DNA of 8,002 bases from Candidatus Sulfotelmatobacter sp. (GCA_030037575.1 JASHRB010000183.1:1-8002), one strand, 5' to 3'. Shown: positions 1 to 7,049, counted from the stretch's first letter. A program made the numbers and translations. Notes: generated by a model not told the origin, from the letters alone.

Positions 1-85
1 GCGGTAGTGCTCGCGTGGCGACAGGCTTCCTCGGTTGCCCACTCGGGACGAACATCCACACCTTGCGTCACCGTCCCCCGGTGCC

Positions 86-114
86 CCACTTCTCGTCGTT
101 TTTGCGAGAAGTGG
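86..114. repeat. Perfect 10-bp inverted repeat, likely dispersed intergenic hairpin
   Basis: CCACTTCTCG at 86-95 is followed by a 9-nt T-rich loop (96-104) and its exact reverse complement at 105-114. Allowing a 2-nt bulge, the pairing extends outward through the flanking GCC. There is no T-tract on either side, so it is not a classical intrinsic terminator, although it sits downstream of the minus-strand gene cluster and could stabilise or end that transcript. The arm followed by GGCACC on the minus strand resembles a motif repeated between genes in Acidobacteriota. No second copy occurs in this window. Confidence 0.6.
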
Positions 115-142
115 CAATAGGCCGCCTTCAGATGAAGCTGCC

Positions 143-373
143 CTAAGCCACATTTGTTGGGGTGGGATCCCGGCTCTCCGTTCCAAGGCCAGAGCTGTTT
201 TGGGCTCGAGCACAATGCACCTCTTTTTGCCTAGAACCTCGACGGACAAACACCATGTGGAGAGAGTCACCCTCGGCTGTCCGTCGAGCGAAGGTCGACA
301 ACTTGGCGGCGTCCACCTGGAGGGGCAACTCATCGAGGGTGAAGATTGGGCGCGGGCGAGCGCTCGTCCTCAC
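143..373 (-). CDS. Possible small protein (76 aa), unrecognised
   Basis: I do not recognise this frame and list it as a weak candidate. A GTG at 373-371 overlaps the TGA stop of the SprT-like gene in a GTGA arrangement, as in translationally coupled genes. A purine-rich AGAGG lies just upstream, but only 2 nt from the GTG, which is too close for a good ribosome binding site. About four fifths of the first forty codons end in G or C by my count, the bias expected of coding DNA here, and the bias fades in the C-terminal third. The peptide has a charged middle (around DELPLQVDAAKLSTF, then RRG) and no signal peptide or membrane segment. The opposite strand is also open in the aligned frame, and a perfect inverted repeat lies inside. 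It may be chance or a decayed gene tail. Confidence 0.27.
   Translation of the reverse strand: MRTSARPRPIFTLDELPLQVDAAKLSTFARRTAEGDSLHMVFVRRGSRQKEVHCARAQNSSGLGTESRDPTPTNVA
238..288. repeat. Perfect 11-bp inverted repeat with 29-nt loop
   Basis: CTCGACGGACA at 238-248 is exactly complementary to TGTCCGTCGAG at 278-288. Eleven uninterrupted pairs across 29 nt is unlikely by chance in so short a region, but the arms fall inside the doubtful 76-aa frame, so they could be incidental. There is no T-tract, and the function is unknown: it could be an RNA hairpin in the 3' region of the SprT-like transcript or a remnant of a mobile palindromic repeat. Confidence 0.5.
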
Positions 374-1056
374 AACCTCTTCAAAAACTGCTCCGCCCGC
401 CTCAAATCCGGAAACAATTTCTCCTCTGCTTGAAACTCGGCTGAGTGCACGCACCTGCGACTTCCGCGCAGCCGCACCGGATGCTTCAAGTGCAGCATCT
501 CGTGGTAAACAATGTATTCCACGGCGCAGCGGGGAATTGAAGACTGATCGAAAATCCGGCTGATCACAATCGCATTGTGCGCCGGATCGTAATGCCCCAG
601 AGTGCGCCGCGTCTTCGTCGGGCTCCAGCTCATCTGCGGACGTCCCATCAAGCCATGAAAAAATCGCCGGTTCAAATCCTCAAAAATCGCATCGAGATCG
701 TACGCGCGCCCTTTCGCCGAATCGAGCCGCTTGCGCCCGCGCATCTGCCGCAGCAGATGCACTTTGTTCATCACTTCATGACTGCCGACATAATTTCTGT
801 ATCGCGCCGCATGTGCCCGATCAACCGGCTTGCGATACATCTTCGCCAGCAGAATATGCGCAATTGCCCGCACCACCCCCTCCGGCGCGCCTTCCAGCAA
901 ATCCGAAAGCCGCACCAGCAGCCGTCCTTGGCGCAATCGAATGGTGTTGTTGACGTTGGCGAACGCGAAGAATTCGACCTTCAACTCCGGCGGGGTCGAT
1001 CCCGGCCTCAGCTGCCGGTGCTCATCGTGAAAAATTTCAATTAGCCCCTCGCGCAC
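370..1056 (-). CDS. SprT/YgjP-like zinc metallopeptidase (228 aa)
   Basis: This is a predicted cytoplasmic zinc-dependent peptidase of the SprT/DUF45 (YgjP-like) gluzincin type. The active-site motif HEMLH (HExxH) is at residues 185-189 (H185 and H189 as zinc ligands, E186 as catalytic base). A later histidine, H204 in the context CVHSAEF, is the probable third ligand. The segment before it (LGHYDPAHNAIVISR, from about residue 153) is the strand region typical of the family. At 228 aa it is longer than E. coli SprT or YgjP (about 165 aa); the extra N-terminal half looks like a degenerate copy of the peptidase domain without HExxH (see findings). There is no signal peptide. The start is GTG at 1056; an in-frame TAA lies five codons upstream and no strong Shine-Dalgarno is visible. 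A 179-bp gap separates it from the preceding gene. The substrate is unknown. Eukaryotic SPRTN cleaves DNA-protein crosslinks, but that role is not shown for this bacterial type. Confidence 0.85.
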   Translation of the reverse strand: MREGLIEIFHDEHRQLRPGSTPPELKVEFFAFANVNNTIRLRQGRLLVRLSDLLEGAPEGVVRAIAHILLAKMYRKPVDRAHAARYRNYVGSHEVMNKVHLLRQMRGRKRLDSAKGRAYDLDAIFEDLNRRFFHGLMGRPQMSWSPTKTRRTLGHYDPAHNAIVISRIFDQSSIPRCAVEYIVYHEMLHLKHPVRLRGSRRCVHSAEFQAEEKLFPDLRRAEQFLKRL

Positions 1057-1173
1057 AGTGAAGACAGATTAGCATGCGCTGTTCAGAGAAAAAATACGCG
1101 GACATGTTTACTTTTTGTGGTCTCGAGTTTGTCGTTATCGCAAAGCATCAATGGCCATCCCCAGCGAAGCGCA

Positions 1174-1194
1174 GCGATCCGCCGGCGGAATCGC
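1174..1194. repeat. GC-rich inverted repeat in the gap before the SprT-like gene
   Basis: GCGAT at 1174-1178 and ATCGC at 1190-1194 flank the perfect palindrome CCGCCGGCGG (1179-1188), with one unpaired A at 1189. As RNA it would give an eight-pair stem with a CCGG tetraloop and one bulge. It lies about 40 bp downstream of the 182-aa gene on the minus strand, where a terminator would be expected, but no T-tract follows. The rest of the 1057-1235 gap shows no gene; an AT-rich patch near 1090-1115 might hold a promoter for the SprT-like gene, but I see no convincing -10/-35 pair. Confidence 0.4.
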
Positions 1195-1235
1195 CGCGGG
1201 GAAGGCGAGGGTCCTGCTTCTTGTGATTGCGACAG

Positions 1236-1784
1236 TCACTCTACCTTCCCGCCCGCCGCTTTCTCAAACTTCTTGTGCTTCGCCGCTTCCTGCTGCTTTT
1301 CCAGCAGCTTCTTATGATCGTCTTCCGACTCGTTCAGCGTGTCTAAAGCATTGCTCAGCACAAATTCATATTGGTTCGCTTCCGCGGGGGGGACGTCGGC
1401 ATTTTTCAGCGCCAGCAGCTTCGCCTGAAACTCGGCGTCGGCATCTATAATCGCCTTCAAGGGCTTGCGAATATCATTTCTGCGATCGATATACGTGTCG
1501 ATGTTGTCATTCAACTCGTCGTAGATCAAAACAAAATCATCCAGCTTGTCGTGCGTTTGTGGCGCGCGGTTCTTGGTTTTCGGATCGGCGCGCATCTGCT
1601 CCATGGCAACCAGCCGTTCCCGCGCAAACTTTACATACAAAGCGAGCCGCTGCTCTGGCTCCCAACTCACATCGCGAATCTGGTCAATCTCTTTCGGCGT
1701 AAACGGATCGCGATGCTGCTGTCCCCAGGCAACCGCGCACATAGCGATCACCCAAAAAAGAAAACCGATTCGCCGGACCTTCAC
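1236..1784 (-). CDS. Exported helical protein of unknown function (182 aa)
   Basis: Function is unknown. The N-terminus is a clear signal peptide: basic MKVRR, a hydrophobic core to about residue 20, and likely cleavage near AWG/QQ at 21-22, so the mature protein should be periplasmic. The mature part is almost entirely charged and helical, with an aromatic/acidic centre (around YDELNDNIDTYIDRRNDIRK, roughly residues 88-108) and a Lys/Glu-rich C-terminal tail that could form a coiled coil. There are no cysteines in the mature part and no catalytic motif I can identify. It starts with GTG at 1784, overlapping the TGA of the 154-aa gene (GTGA), so translation of the two is probably coupled. I have an impression of similar hypothetical proteins in Acidobacteriota but know no assigned role. 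The helical, exported character and the coupling to another such protein suggest an envelope-associated partner pair; that is inference. Confidence 0.8.
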   Translation of the reverse strand: MKVRRIGFLFWVIAMCAVAWGQQHRDPFTPKEIDQIRDVSWEPEQRLALYVKFARERLVAMEQMRADPKTKNRAPQTHDKLDDFVLIYDELNDNIDTYIDRRNDIRKPLKAIIDADAEFQAKLLALKNADVPPAEANQYEFVLSNALDTLNESEDDHKKLLEKQQEAAKHKKFEKAAGGKVE

Positions 1785-2245
1785 TTCTTGCCGCCCTTCG
1801 AGAACATGGCCTGCAACAGATCGTCACGGATCTTTTCCAGATGATCGATCGCGCTCTGCACCTGCTGCTGATCTTCGACCGAGACGGCGTGTTTAAGGTC
1901 CGCCAGCTTCCGGGCCGCCTTGCGCAGCGCAATCTCACTCTGTTTTTCGTGCTTGTGCGACTGAATCGAGTAGCTGCCGGCCTGCTGGGCGAAGGAAACC
2001 ACATCGGTTAACGCACCTTTCGCCGCCTCGCTGTCGCCGCTTGCGTAAAATTTGTCCGCCGCTTCCAATTGCCGCTCAGAAACCTTAATGCACAGCGGAG
2101 GTCGGTCACGAACCTCAGCATGAGAAATCTGCGCTTTCAATTCATCAATCGTGGGTTCGCCGCGAGCGCAGAGCCCCGCAGGCTCGGCCAGCATCGCCAA
2201 CATGAAGCCCCAAACCGCAACCCGCCAGATTCCTGGACGCGTCAT
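1781..2245 (-). CDS. Exported helical protein of unknown function (154 aa)
   Basis: Function is unknown. A signal peptide is evident: MTRPGIWR, a hydrophobic stretch to about residue 20, and an LCA cleavage site near residue 27. The mature chain is a run of predicted amphipathic helices rich in Ala, Glu, Lys and Gln. Its segment around residues 57-85 (ERQLEAADKFYASGDSEAA) reads like a single TPR-like helix pair, and a heptad-like region follows to the lysine-rich end. It starts at ATG 2245, 11 bp after the TPR gene stop, with a GGA Shine-Dalgarno core at 2255-2253 and a good 7-nt spacing. Its TGA overlaps the GTG of the 182-aa gene. Exported, helical and directly behind an exported TPR protein, it may act with its neighbours at the cell envelope, but nothing in the sequence fixes a partner. 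Confidence 0.8.
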   Translation of the reverse strand: MTRPGIWRVAVWGFMLAMLAEPAGLCARGEPTIDELKAQISHAEVRDRPPLCIKVSERQLEAADKFYASGDSEAAKGALTDVVSFAQQAGSYSIQSHKHEKQSEIALRKAARKLADLKHAVSVEDQQQVQSAIDHLEKIRDDLLQAMFSKGGKK

Positions 2246-2256
2246 TGCGAATTCCG

Positions 2257-3681
2257 TTACTTCTTCGGCTCAATCGCTATCAACCGATGTTTCGCCTGCC
2301 ACTCCTCATCAGGATACTTCCCGTTGGCGCTATTAAGAAAGAGGTGATAATTTGCCGCCGCTTTCTTGAAATCGCGCAAATGGTCGTACGCCGAAGCTCG
2401 CATGAAGTAAGTAATGGCAACCTCGGGCAGCAGCTTGGCGCGTGCATCCAGTGCACGGATCGCCAACTCATAATCCTTATTTTCTCCCGCGGCAAACGCC
2501 AGCCCGCCGTAGGCTTCGCCCAGGTCTGGCTTGAGTTTCACCGCCGTAACAAACTCCTGCTGCGCCTCAGAGAAATTCCTTTCTCTCAGCAGCGCCTCCC
2601 CCAGCAAGCGGTGCAACTCGGCATCGTTTGCATGGGAGGCAAGCAGCGCACGGTATTCGCCCTCAGCCAAATCATTTTCCCCAGCACTTGTATACAGCTT
2701 TGCCAGATCGAGATGCGCGTCTTCATCGCCCGGCGACAGCTTAATCCCGGCCTGCAATTCGGAAATGGCCGCATCCACCTCTCCTTCTGCTGCCAACACT
2801 CGTCCTAGCTGAATATGACCGGCGCTGGATGCCGGGTCTTCTCCTACCAGCTTGCGCAGCCACTCCTCGGCTTTGGGAAATCGCCGGCCGCGCATATAAA
2901 TGTTCGCCAGCCCGATCACCGCGTCTGTCGATTGTGGATCGTCCGCCGCCGCCTGCTTGTATTCCGCCTCCGCATCGGCAAACTTATTTTCCTGTTGTAA
3001 AATCTGTCCCATGGAGAGATGGGGTTCGGCTTCCTTGGGTTGAAGCGTCGCAGCCTTCCTATAAGCCCGCAGAGCTTCATCCGGCCGCGATTTTTCCGTC
3101 ACCTGCGCCAGCGCCAGCCATGCCCGGTACTGGCCTTCCTCGATCTGATCCGTAGGCTTCAACTGAGTTGCCGCTCGCAAGAAAGTGTCAGCGTCCGGCT
3201 GGCCGGTTTTCGCTAACTGCAGTCCAAGATTTAGGTTCGCTTCAAAAACATCCGGTTTAGCCGCGACCGATTTTCGATAGGCCGCAATCGAATCGTTGAC
3301 TTTCCCCAAAGCATTTTCGACGTACCCTAAATCGAACCACCCCACATAGCTCTTCGGCTGCGTCTCAACAAATTTCTGAAGATGTGCTTCAGCCGCCGCA
3401 TACTCCTGTTGGTCGATCTCGGCTTCCGCATTTCTCAATTCCGCAGGTTCGGAGTCCTGATCTTCGACTTGGACCCGCACGTGATGTCGCCCCCGCCGCG
3501 AACTCGATTCGCCCTGGGCAGAAGGTGCATTTTGTTGTGACGATTGAGTGGAGGAGTGCGTTGCCGAAGCCGAAGAAGTCTGCGACGAAGATTGGGCCGC
3601 TGAACTCGAATCCTGGGCGCAAACGCACGCGTCCAGCGCAACCAGCATGAGGCACACGGCAATAAATCTATCGGCTCCCAT
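2257..3681 (-). CDS. Exported tetratricopeptide-repeat protein (474 aa)
   Basis: This is a periplasmic TPR scaffold protein that probably mediates protein-protein contacts; the partner is unknown. From ATG 3681 there is a signal peptide with a hydrophobic core of about residues 6-16 and a VCA/QD cleavage site near residue 22. LDAC just before it is not a good lipobox because of the Asp. About 40 residues of Ser/Gln/Ala-rich low-complexity linker follow, then a basic patch (RRGRHHVRV). From about residue 78 to 456 come some ten to eleven 34-residue TPR units, recognisable by repeats of the type A..Y..A....P. The frame is also open to an ATG at 3717 (486 aa), which would overlap uvrA by 50 bp. 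I prefer 3681 because it leaves a compact signal peptide, a 14-bp overlap with the uvrA stop and a GGAG upstream. It is tightly packed with uvrA and the 154-aa gene, so it is probably co-transcribed. Confidence 0.88.
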   Translation of the reverse strand: MGADRFIAVCLMLVALDACVCAQDSSSAAQSSSQTSSASATHSSTQSSQQNAPSAQGESSSRRGRHHVRVQVEDQDSEPAELRNAEAEIDQQEYAAAEAHLQKFVETQPKSYVGWFDLGYVENALGKVNDSIAAYRKSVAAKPDVFEANLNLGLQLAKTGQPDADTFLRAATQLKPTDQIEEGQYRAWLALAQVTEKSRPDEALRAYRKAATLQPKEAEPHLSMGQILQQENKFADAEAEYKQAAADDPQSTDAVIGLANIYMRGRRFPKAEEWLRKLVGEDPASSAGHIQLGRVLAAEGEVDAAISELQAGIKLSPGDEDAHLDLAKLYTSAGENDLAEGEYRALLASHANDAELHRLLGEALLRERNFSEAQQEFVTAVKLKPDLGEAYGGLAFAAGENKDYELAIRALDARAKLLPEVAITYFMRASAYDHLRDFKKAAANYHLFLNSANGKYPDEEWQAKHRLIAIEPKK

Positions 3682-6673
3682 TGGAACGCGCCGCTCCGTT
3701 ACCGCTGCCCGCGCCATGGCCGCCGTTCAAGACCCGAGCCAGATATTCTCCCGTACAAGAAGAAGGAAGTTTGGCAATCGCCTCGGGCGGTCCAGTACCC
3801 ACAACCTGCCCGCCACGCGCGCCGCCCTCCGGCCCTAAATCGATCACCCAGTCAGCCGTCTTGATCACTTCGAGATTATGCTCAATCACTAAAATCGATC
3901 CCCCTGCCTCGATCAACCGCCGAAACGCCGCCAGCAACTTGCTCACATCATCAAAATGCAGTCCAGTCGTCGGCTCGTCAAAAATGTAGAGCACACGTCG
4001 CTTCAATGCATCCTGCCGCGCGGGCCGTCCAGCCTCTCGCCTCGGTTGCAAATGTGCGGCTAGTTTCATGCGCTGGGCTTCGCCTCCCGACAGCGTCGTC
4101 GCCGACTGCCCCAGCCGCAGATACCCCAACCCCACTTCATCCAGCACGCTAAGCTTGTCCGTAATCTTGGGAACCTCGGCAAAAAACTTCAGCGTCTCTT
4201 TCACCGTCAGGTTCAGCACTTCATGAATATTCTTTCCCCGATACCGTATTTCCAGCACCGACGGCTTGTAGCGCGTGCCTTTGCACTCTTCGCAAATCAA
4301 TTCCACGTCCGCGAGAAACTGCATCTCGACAGTGACAGTGCCATCGCCCTGGCACGTCTCGCACCGACCGCCCGGAATATTGAAGGAAAAATGCCCTGAC
4401 GTGAAACCACGCTTTTTCGCTTCCGGCAATGACGCGAACAAGTCCCGTATCGCATCAAACGCTTTGCTATACGTCACCGGATTCGACCGCGGAGTCCTCC
4501 CGATCGGCGATTGATCGACCAGCACAACCTCATCAATGAACTCATCGCCCTCCAAACGTTCCCACGTGGCTGTACCCCGCGATGTTCCCGTTGTCTGCTG
4601 CTTCTTGCTTTCGCACAGCGCCTGGTAAAGCACCTGGTGCAGCAGGGTCGATTTGCCCGACCCCGAAACGCCGGTAATCGCCACCAGCATGTTCAATGGA
4701 ACGCAAATATCGACGCCCTTTAAATTATTCGCGCGCACACCCTCTATCTTGATCTGCTGCAATCCCGGCTGCCGCCGCAGCGTCGGAACCTGAATTCGCA
4801 ATTCCTCCGCAAGATAACGCCCCGTCAGCGAAACCGGATTCTGCACAATCTCGTCGTACGTTCCCGCCGCCACCAGCTCTCCGCCGTTTTCTCCTGCGCC
4901 CGGGCCGAGATCCAGAATCCGGTCTGCGGTTCGCATGATGTCCGGATCGTGCTCCACCACCAGAATCGTGTTTCCCAAATCCCGCAAATTGTGAAGAATC
5001 TTGATCAGTCGGTACGTGTCGCGCGTGTGCAGCCCAATCGACGGCTCATCCAAAACATAAAGCGTTCCCACCAGCCGTGATCCCAATGAGGTTGCCAGTT
5101 GAATCCGTTGTGCCTCTCCTCCCGAAAGCGTCGAGGACAAGCGATCGAGCGTCAGGTATTCAAGACCCACATCATTCAAAAACCGAAGCCGCTCTCGAAT
5201 TTCCTCGAGCAGTCTTTCTGCAATCTCCGCTTTTTCGGCGCTCAACTTAACGCCCGCAAAAAAATTCGCCGCATCTTCCACGGTCATGCTGCAGACTTCG
5301 CAAATATTCTTGCCCTGGATCTTCACCTGGCGCGCTTCCAGCCGCAGCCGCGATCCGCGGCATTCCGGACAAATCGAATACCCGCGATACCGGCTCAAAA
5401 ACACGCGCACGTGCAGCTTGTATTTCTTGCGCTCGAGATATTCGAAAAATCCGCGCACGCCAAGAAATTTCCCATCGCCGTCAAGAATCGAATCCTGCTG
5501 CTCCGGCTCCAGTTCCGCCCAAGGCACGTCCAGCGGAATGTCCATTTGTTTTGCAAACCGCTTCAGCTCCGTGAACATCGGCCGATACTTTGGTTTGTTC
5601 CACGGATCGATCGCGCCCGCGCCCAGCGATTTTGTTTTGTCGGGGATGACAAGATCGAGATCAAAGTCGATGGTGTTGCCAAACCCTTGGCATCGTGGAC
5701 ATGCCCCATACGGATTATTAAAAGAGAAGAGCTGCGGCTCCGGTTCTTCATACCGCAGGCTGCAGTTCTTGCATTCGAAGCGCTGCGCAAATCGCCGCCT
5801 GGGGCGGACACTGTTGGCCGCCGCCCTATGGTTCGCAGAAGGTTCAGACGGCGAAGCCGGAAACTCGGCAATCTCAAAAATCACCTCGCCCGCTTCGCGG
5901 TAGGCCATTTCTACCGCATCCACAATGCGCGACCGCGCCTCCGCGGAAACGCTCAAACGATCCACGAGAAGGAAAACGGGACGGTCGAAATGAATATCGA
6001 TCAGCGATTCCGGAGTCGAAAACTCAAAAACCTGGCCATCCTGATAGAGCCGGTTGAATCCCGCCTTCCGCAACTCAAACAAACGATCTTTGATTGGTTG
6101 GCTCAACCCAGCATCCTCCGGGGCATTCTTTTTCGCCGCCTTGCGCGCGGGCGGCACTCTCTTTAGTCCCTCCTGCGCTTCCACGTGGGCCCGCAGCGGA
6201 AATAAAACCTGAACTCGTGTTTCGTTACCGGACTTCAACACTGCGTCGGCGACCTCGTCCACCGTATCTTTCTTTACTTCCTGTCCACAGGTTGCGCAGT
6301 AAGTCCGTCCGACTCGCGCAAACAGGAGCCGCAGGTAATCGTAGATTTCCGTTGCCGTTCCGACTGTCGATCTCGGATTTCGTGTCGAATTTTTCTGCCG
6401 GATGGCAACCGCCGGTGCAATTCCATCAATGAGGTCCGCATCCGGCTTCTCGATCCGCTCCAGAAATTGCCGCGCATATGCCGACAGCGACTCGACATAG
6501 CGGCGCTGCCCTTCGGCATAAATTGTGTCGAATGCCAGCGAGGACTTCCCCGATCCGGAAACACCGGTAACCACGGTCAGCGTATTGTGCGGAACCTCAA
6601 AATCCACGTTCTTGAGGTTGTGCACGCGCGCACCGCGAACCACAATGCTTTCATTGGGATTGGGATTGGACAT
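3668..6673 (-). CDS. uvrA: UvrABC excinuclease subunit A (1001 aa)
   Basis: UvrA is the ATP-dependent damage sensor of nucleotide excision repair: a cytoplasmic dimer that loads UvrB on lesions. Numbering from ATG 6673: Walker [11 protein letters not shown] at 37-45, zinc cysteines C301/C304/C325/C328, ABC signature LSGGEAQR at 516-523, Walker [10 protein letters not shown] with D542/E543, Walker [12 protein letters not shown] at 668-676, zinc cysteines C771/C774/C794/C797, second LSGGEAQR at 861-868, and Walker B II with D899/E900. Extra CxxC pairs lie at 126/129 and 435/438. All catalytic motifs are intact. It is longer than E. coli UvrA (940 aa), partly from a basic insert at about 877-893 and a linker at about 271-295. 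An in-frame TTG at 6703 would add ten residues; I prefer the ATG because the conserved fold begins just after it. Neither start has a strong Shine-Dalgarno. It heads the minus-strand gene string. No SOS (LexA) box was recognised upstream. Confidence 0.97.
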   Translation of the reverse strand: MSNPNPNESIVVRGARVHNLKNVDFEVPHNTLTVVTGVSGSGKSSLAFDTIYAEGQRRYVESLSAYARQFLERIEKPDADLIDGIAPAVAIRQKNSTRNPRSTVGTATEIYDYLRLLFARVGRTYCATCGQEVKKDTVDEVADAVLKSGNETRVQVLFPLRAHVEAQEGLKRVPPARKAAKKNAPEDAGLSQPIKDRLFELRKAGFNRLYQDGQVFEFSTPESLIDIHFDRPVFLLVDRLSVSAEARSRIVDAVEMAYREAGEVIFEIAEFPASPSEPSANHRAAANSVRPRRRFAQRFECKNCSLRYEEPEPQLFSFNNPYGACPRCQGFGNTIDFDLDLVIPDKTKSLGAGAIDPWNKPKYRPMFTELKRFAKQMDIPLDVPWAELEPEQQDSILDGDGKFLGVRGFFEYLERKKYKLHVRVFLSRYRGYSICPECRGSRLRLEARQVKIQGKNICEVCSMTVEDAANFFAGVKLSAEKAEIAERLLEEIRERLRFLNDVGLEYLTLDRLSSTLSGGEAQRIQLATSLGSRLVGTLYVLDEPSIGLHTRDTYRLIKILHNLRDLGNTILVVEHDPDIMRTADRILDLGPGAGENGGELVAAGTYDEIVQNPVSLTGRYLAEELRIQVPTLRRQPGLQQIKIEGVRANNLKGVDICVPLNMLVAITGVSGSGKSTLLHQVLYQALCESKKQQTTGTSRGTATWERLEGDEFIDEVVLVDQSPIGRTPRSNPVTYSKAFDAIRDLFASLPEAKKRGFTSGHFSFNIPGGRCETCQGDGTVTVEMQFLADVELICEECKGTRYKPSVLEIRYRGKNIHEVLNLTVKETLKFFAEVPKITDKLSVLDEVGLGYLRLGQSATTLSGGEAQRMKLAAHLQPRREAGRPARQDALKRRVLYIFDEPTTGLHFDDVSKLLAAFRRLIEAGGSILVIEHNLEVIKTADWVIDLGPEGGARGGQVVGTGPPEAIAKLPSSCTGEYLARVLNGGHGAGSGNGAARSNGSR
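3694..3697 (-). promoter_or_regulatory. Weak ribosome binding site supporting the TPR start at 3681
   Basis: On the minus strand GGAG ends 12 nt before ATG 3681. The spacing is long, but the alternative ATG at 3717 has only GGCGG directly against it, so this favours the shorter protein. Both sites lie inside the uvrA 3' end, and coupling to uvrA translation may matter more than either. Confidence 0.3.
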
Positions 6674-6763
6674 CGATGTGGCAGGCAACTCGTCGATCGC
6701 CAACGCGGATCAGGCTGGCCGGACGCGCTGCCAGCGACTTCCGAAACGGCTGCCGAATCTTTC

Positions 6764-6769
6764 ATTATA
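6764..6769 (-). promoter_or_regulatory. Candidate -10 box for uvrA and following genes
   Basis: The minus strand reads TATAAT at 6769-6764, a perfect match to the housekeeping sigma -10 consensus in an AT-rich patch. Transcription would begin near 6757, leaving a leader of about 84 nt to ATG 6673. With spacers of 16 to 18 bp the upstream hexamer does not match TTGACA, and there is no TG extension, so the -35 is weak or an activator may be needed. Confidence 0.45.
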
Positions 6770-7044
6770 AAACACAATTTCCTTGCCTCTGGAAGAGTGG
6801 TCAGCCGACTTGGGAGTTGGCAGGTCGACCCTCCGAGAGAACTCTCCCCTCGAACCGTTTTCCTCAGATGCTTGTTGGTAATCTACATGATTCACCCTAG
6901 TGCCGTGAGCGTTCGTCCGATGTAAGTTCAATTCACCAAGATCAGCAAGAAGCGTGCGGGCAACGAGCGCGCGCTCCAACCCAAAACTTCCGATCGAGGT
7001 GCTGTCGGTCTCTTCCCCCGGTCACTAGCCGAAAACTTCCAAGC

Positions 7045-7049
7045 AGGAG
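7045..7049 (+). promoter_or_regulatory. Strong ribosome binding site (AGGAG) for the gene at 7057
   Basis: AGGAG is followed by a 7-nt spacer and ATG 7057. It is the best Shine-Dalgarno in the window and fixes the start of the plus-strand gene. Confidence 0.85.

Larger units (their letters stand above)
1..369. other. Left-edge region, mostly noncoding
   Basis: This stretch lies downstream of the minus-strand SprT-like gene and carries no gene I can name. The frames that enter from the left edge on the plus strand stop by position 144 or earlier and read as low-quality peptide. It contains two perfect inverted repeats (86-114 and 238-288), a 10-bp palindrome at 357-366 next to the SprT-like stop, and one weak small-gene candidate on the minus strand (143-373). 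No tRNA cloverleaf or T-tract terminator is visible. The text around 80-115 resembles short repeated intergenic sequence that I associate with Acidobacteriota genomes, which is recollection and not tested here. Confidence 0.5.

Noticed and set aside
35..433. Plus-strand open frame of 132 codons at the left end
   Set aside because: It runs over the hairpin at 86-114 and into the antisense of the SprT-like C-terminus, and its third-position G/C is lower than that of the opposite strand frame.
1781..1784. Possible frameshift joining the 154-aa and 182-aa genes
   Set aside because: The second frame begins with a GTG and a complete signal peptide, so the overlap is ordinary translational coupling between two proteins.
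2290..3450. Repetitive DNA in the TPR gene as a possible CRISPR or tandem DNA repeat
   Set aside because: The periodicity is at the protein level (34-residue TPR units); the nucleotide sequence is not repeated closely enough for DNA repeats.
5099..6166. Long plus-strand open frame (355 codons) inside uvrA
   Set aside because: It lies entirely opposite uvrA, whose motifs are intact throughout. The translation is Arg/His/Leu/Phe-rich with no domain, typical of the antisense of a GC-rich gene.
6804..6846. Small stems upstream of the divergent genes as a riboswitch
   Set aside because: The stems are short, and none of the conserved cores I know (glycine, cobalamin, TPP, SAM, fluoride) can be recognised.
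6467..6925. Plus-strand open frame of 152 codons running from uvrA into the intergenic region
   Set aside because: Half of it is antisense to the conserved UvrA N-terminus, the remainder lacks coding character, and no ribosome binding site is seen.
6710..6979. Minus-strand open frame of 89 codons upstream of uvrA
   Set aside because: Composition is unlike a protein, it has no ribosome binding site, and it would cover the best uvrA promoter candidate.
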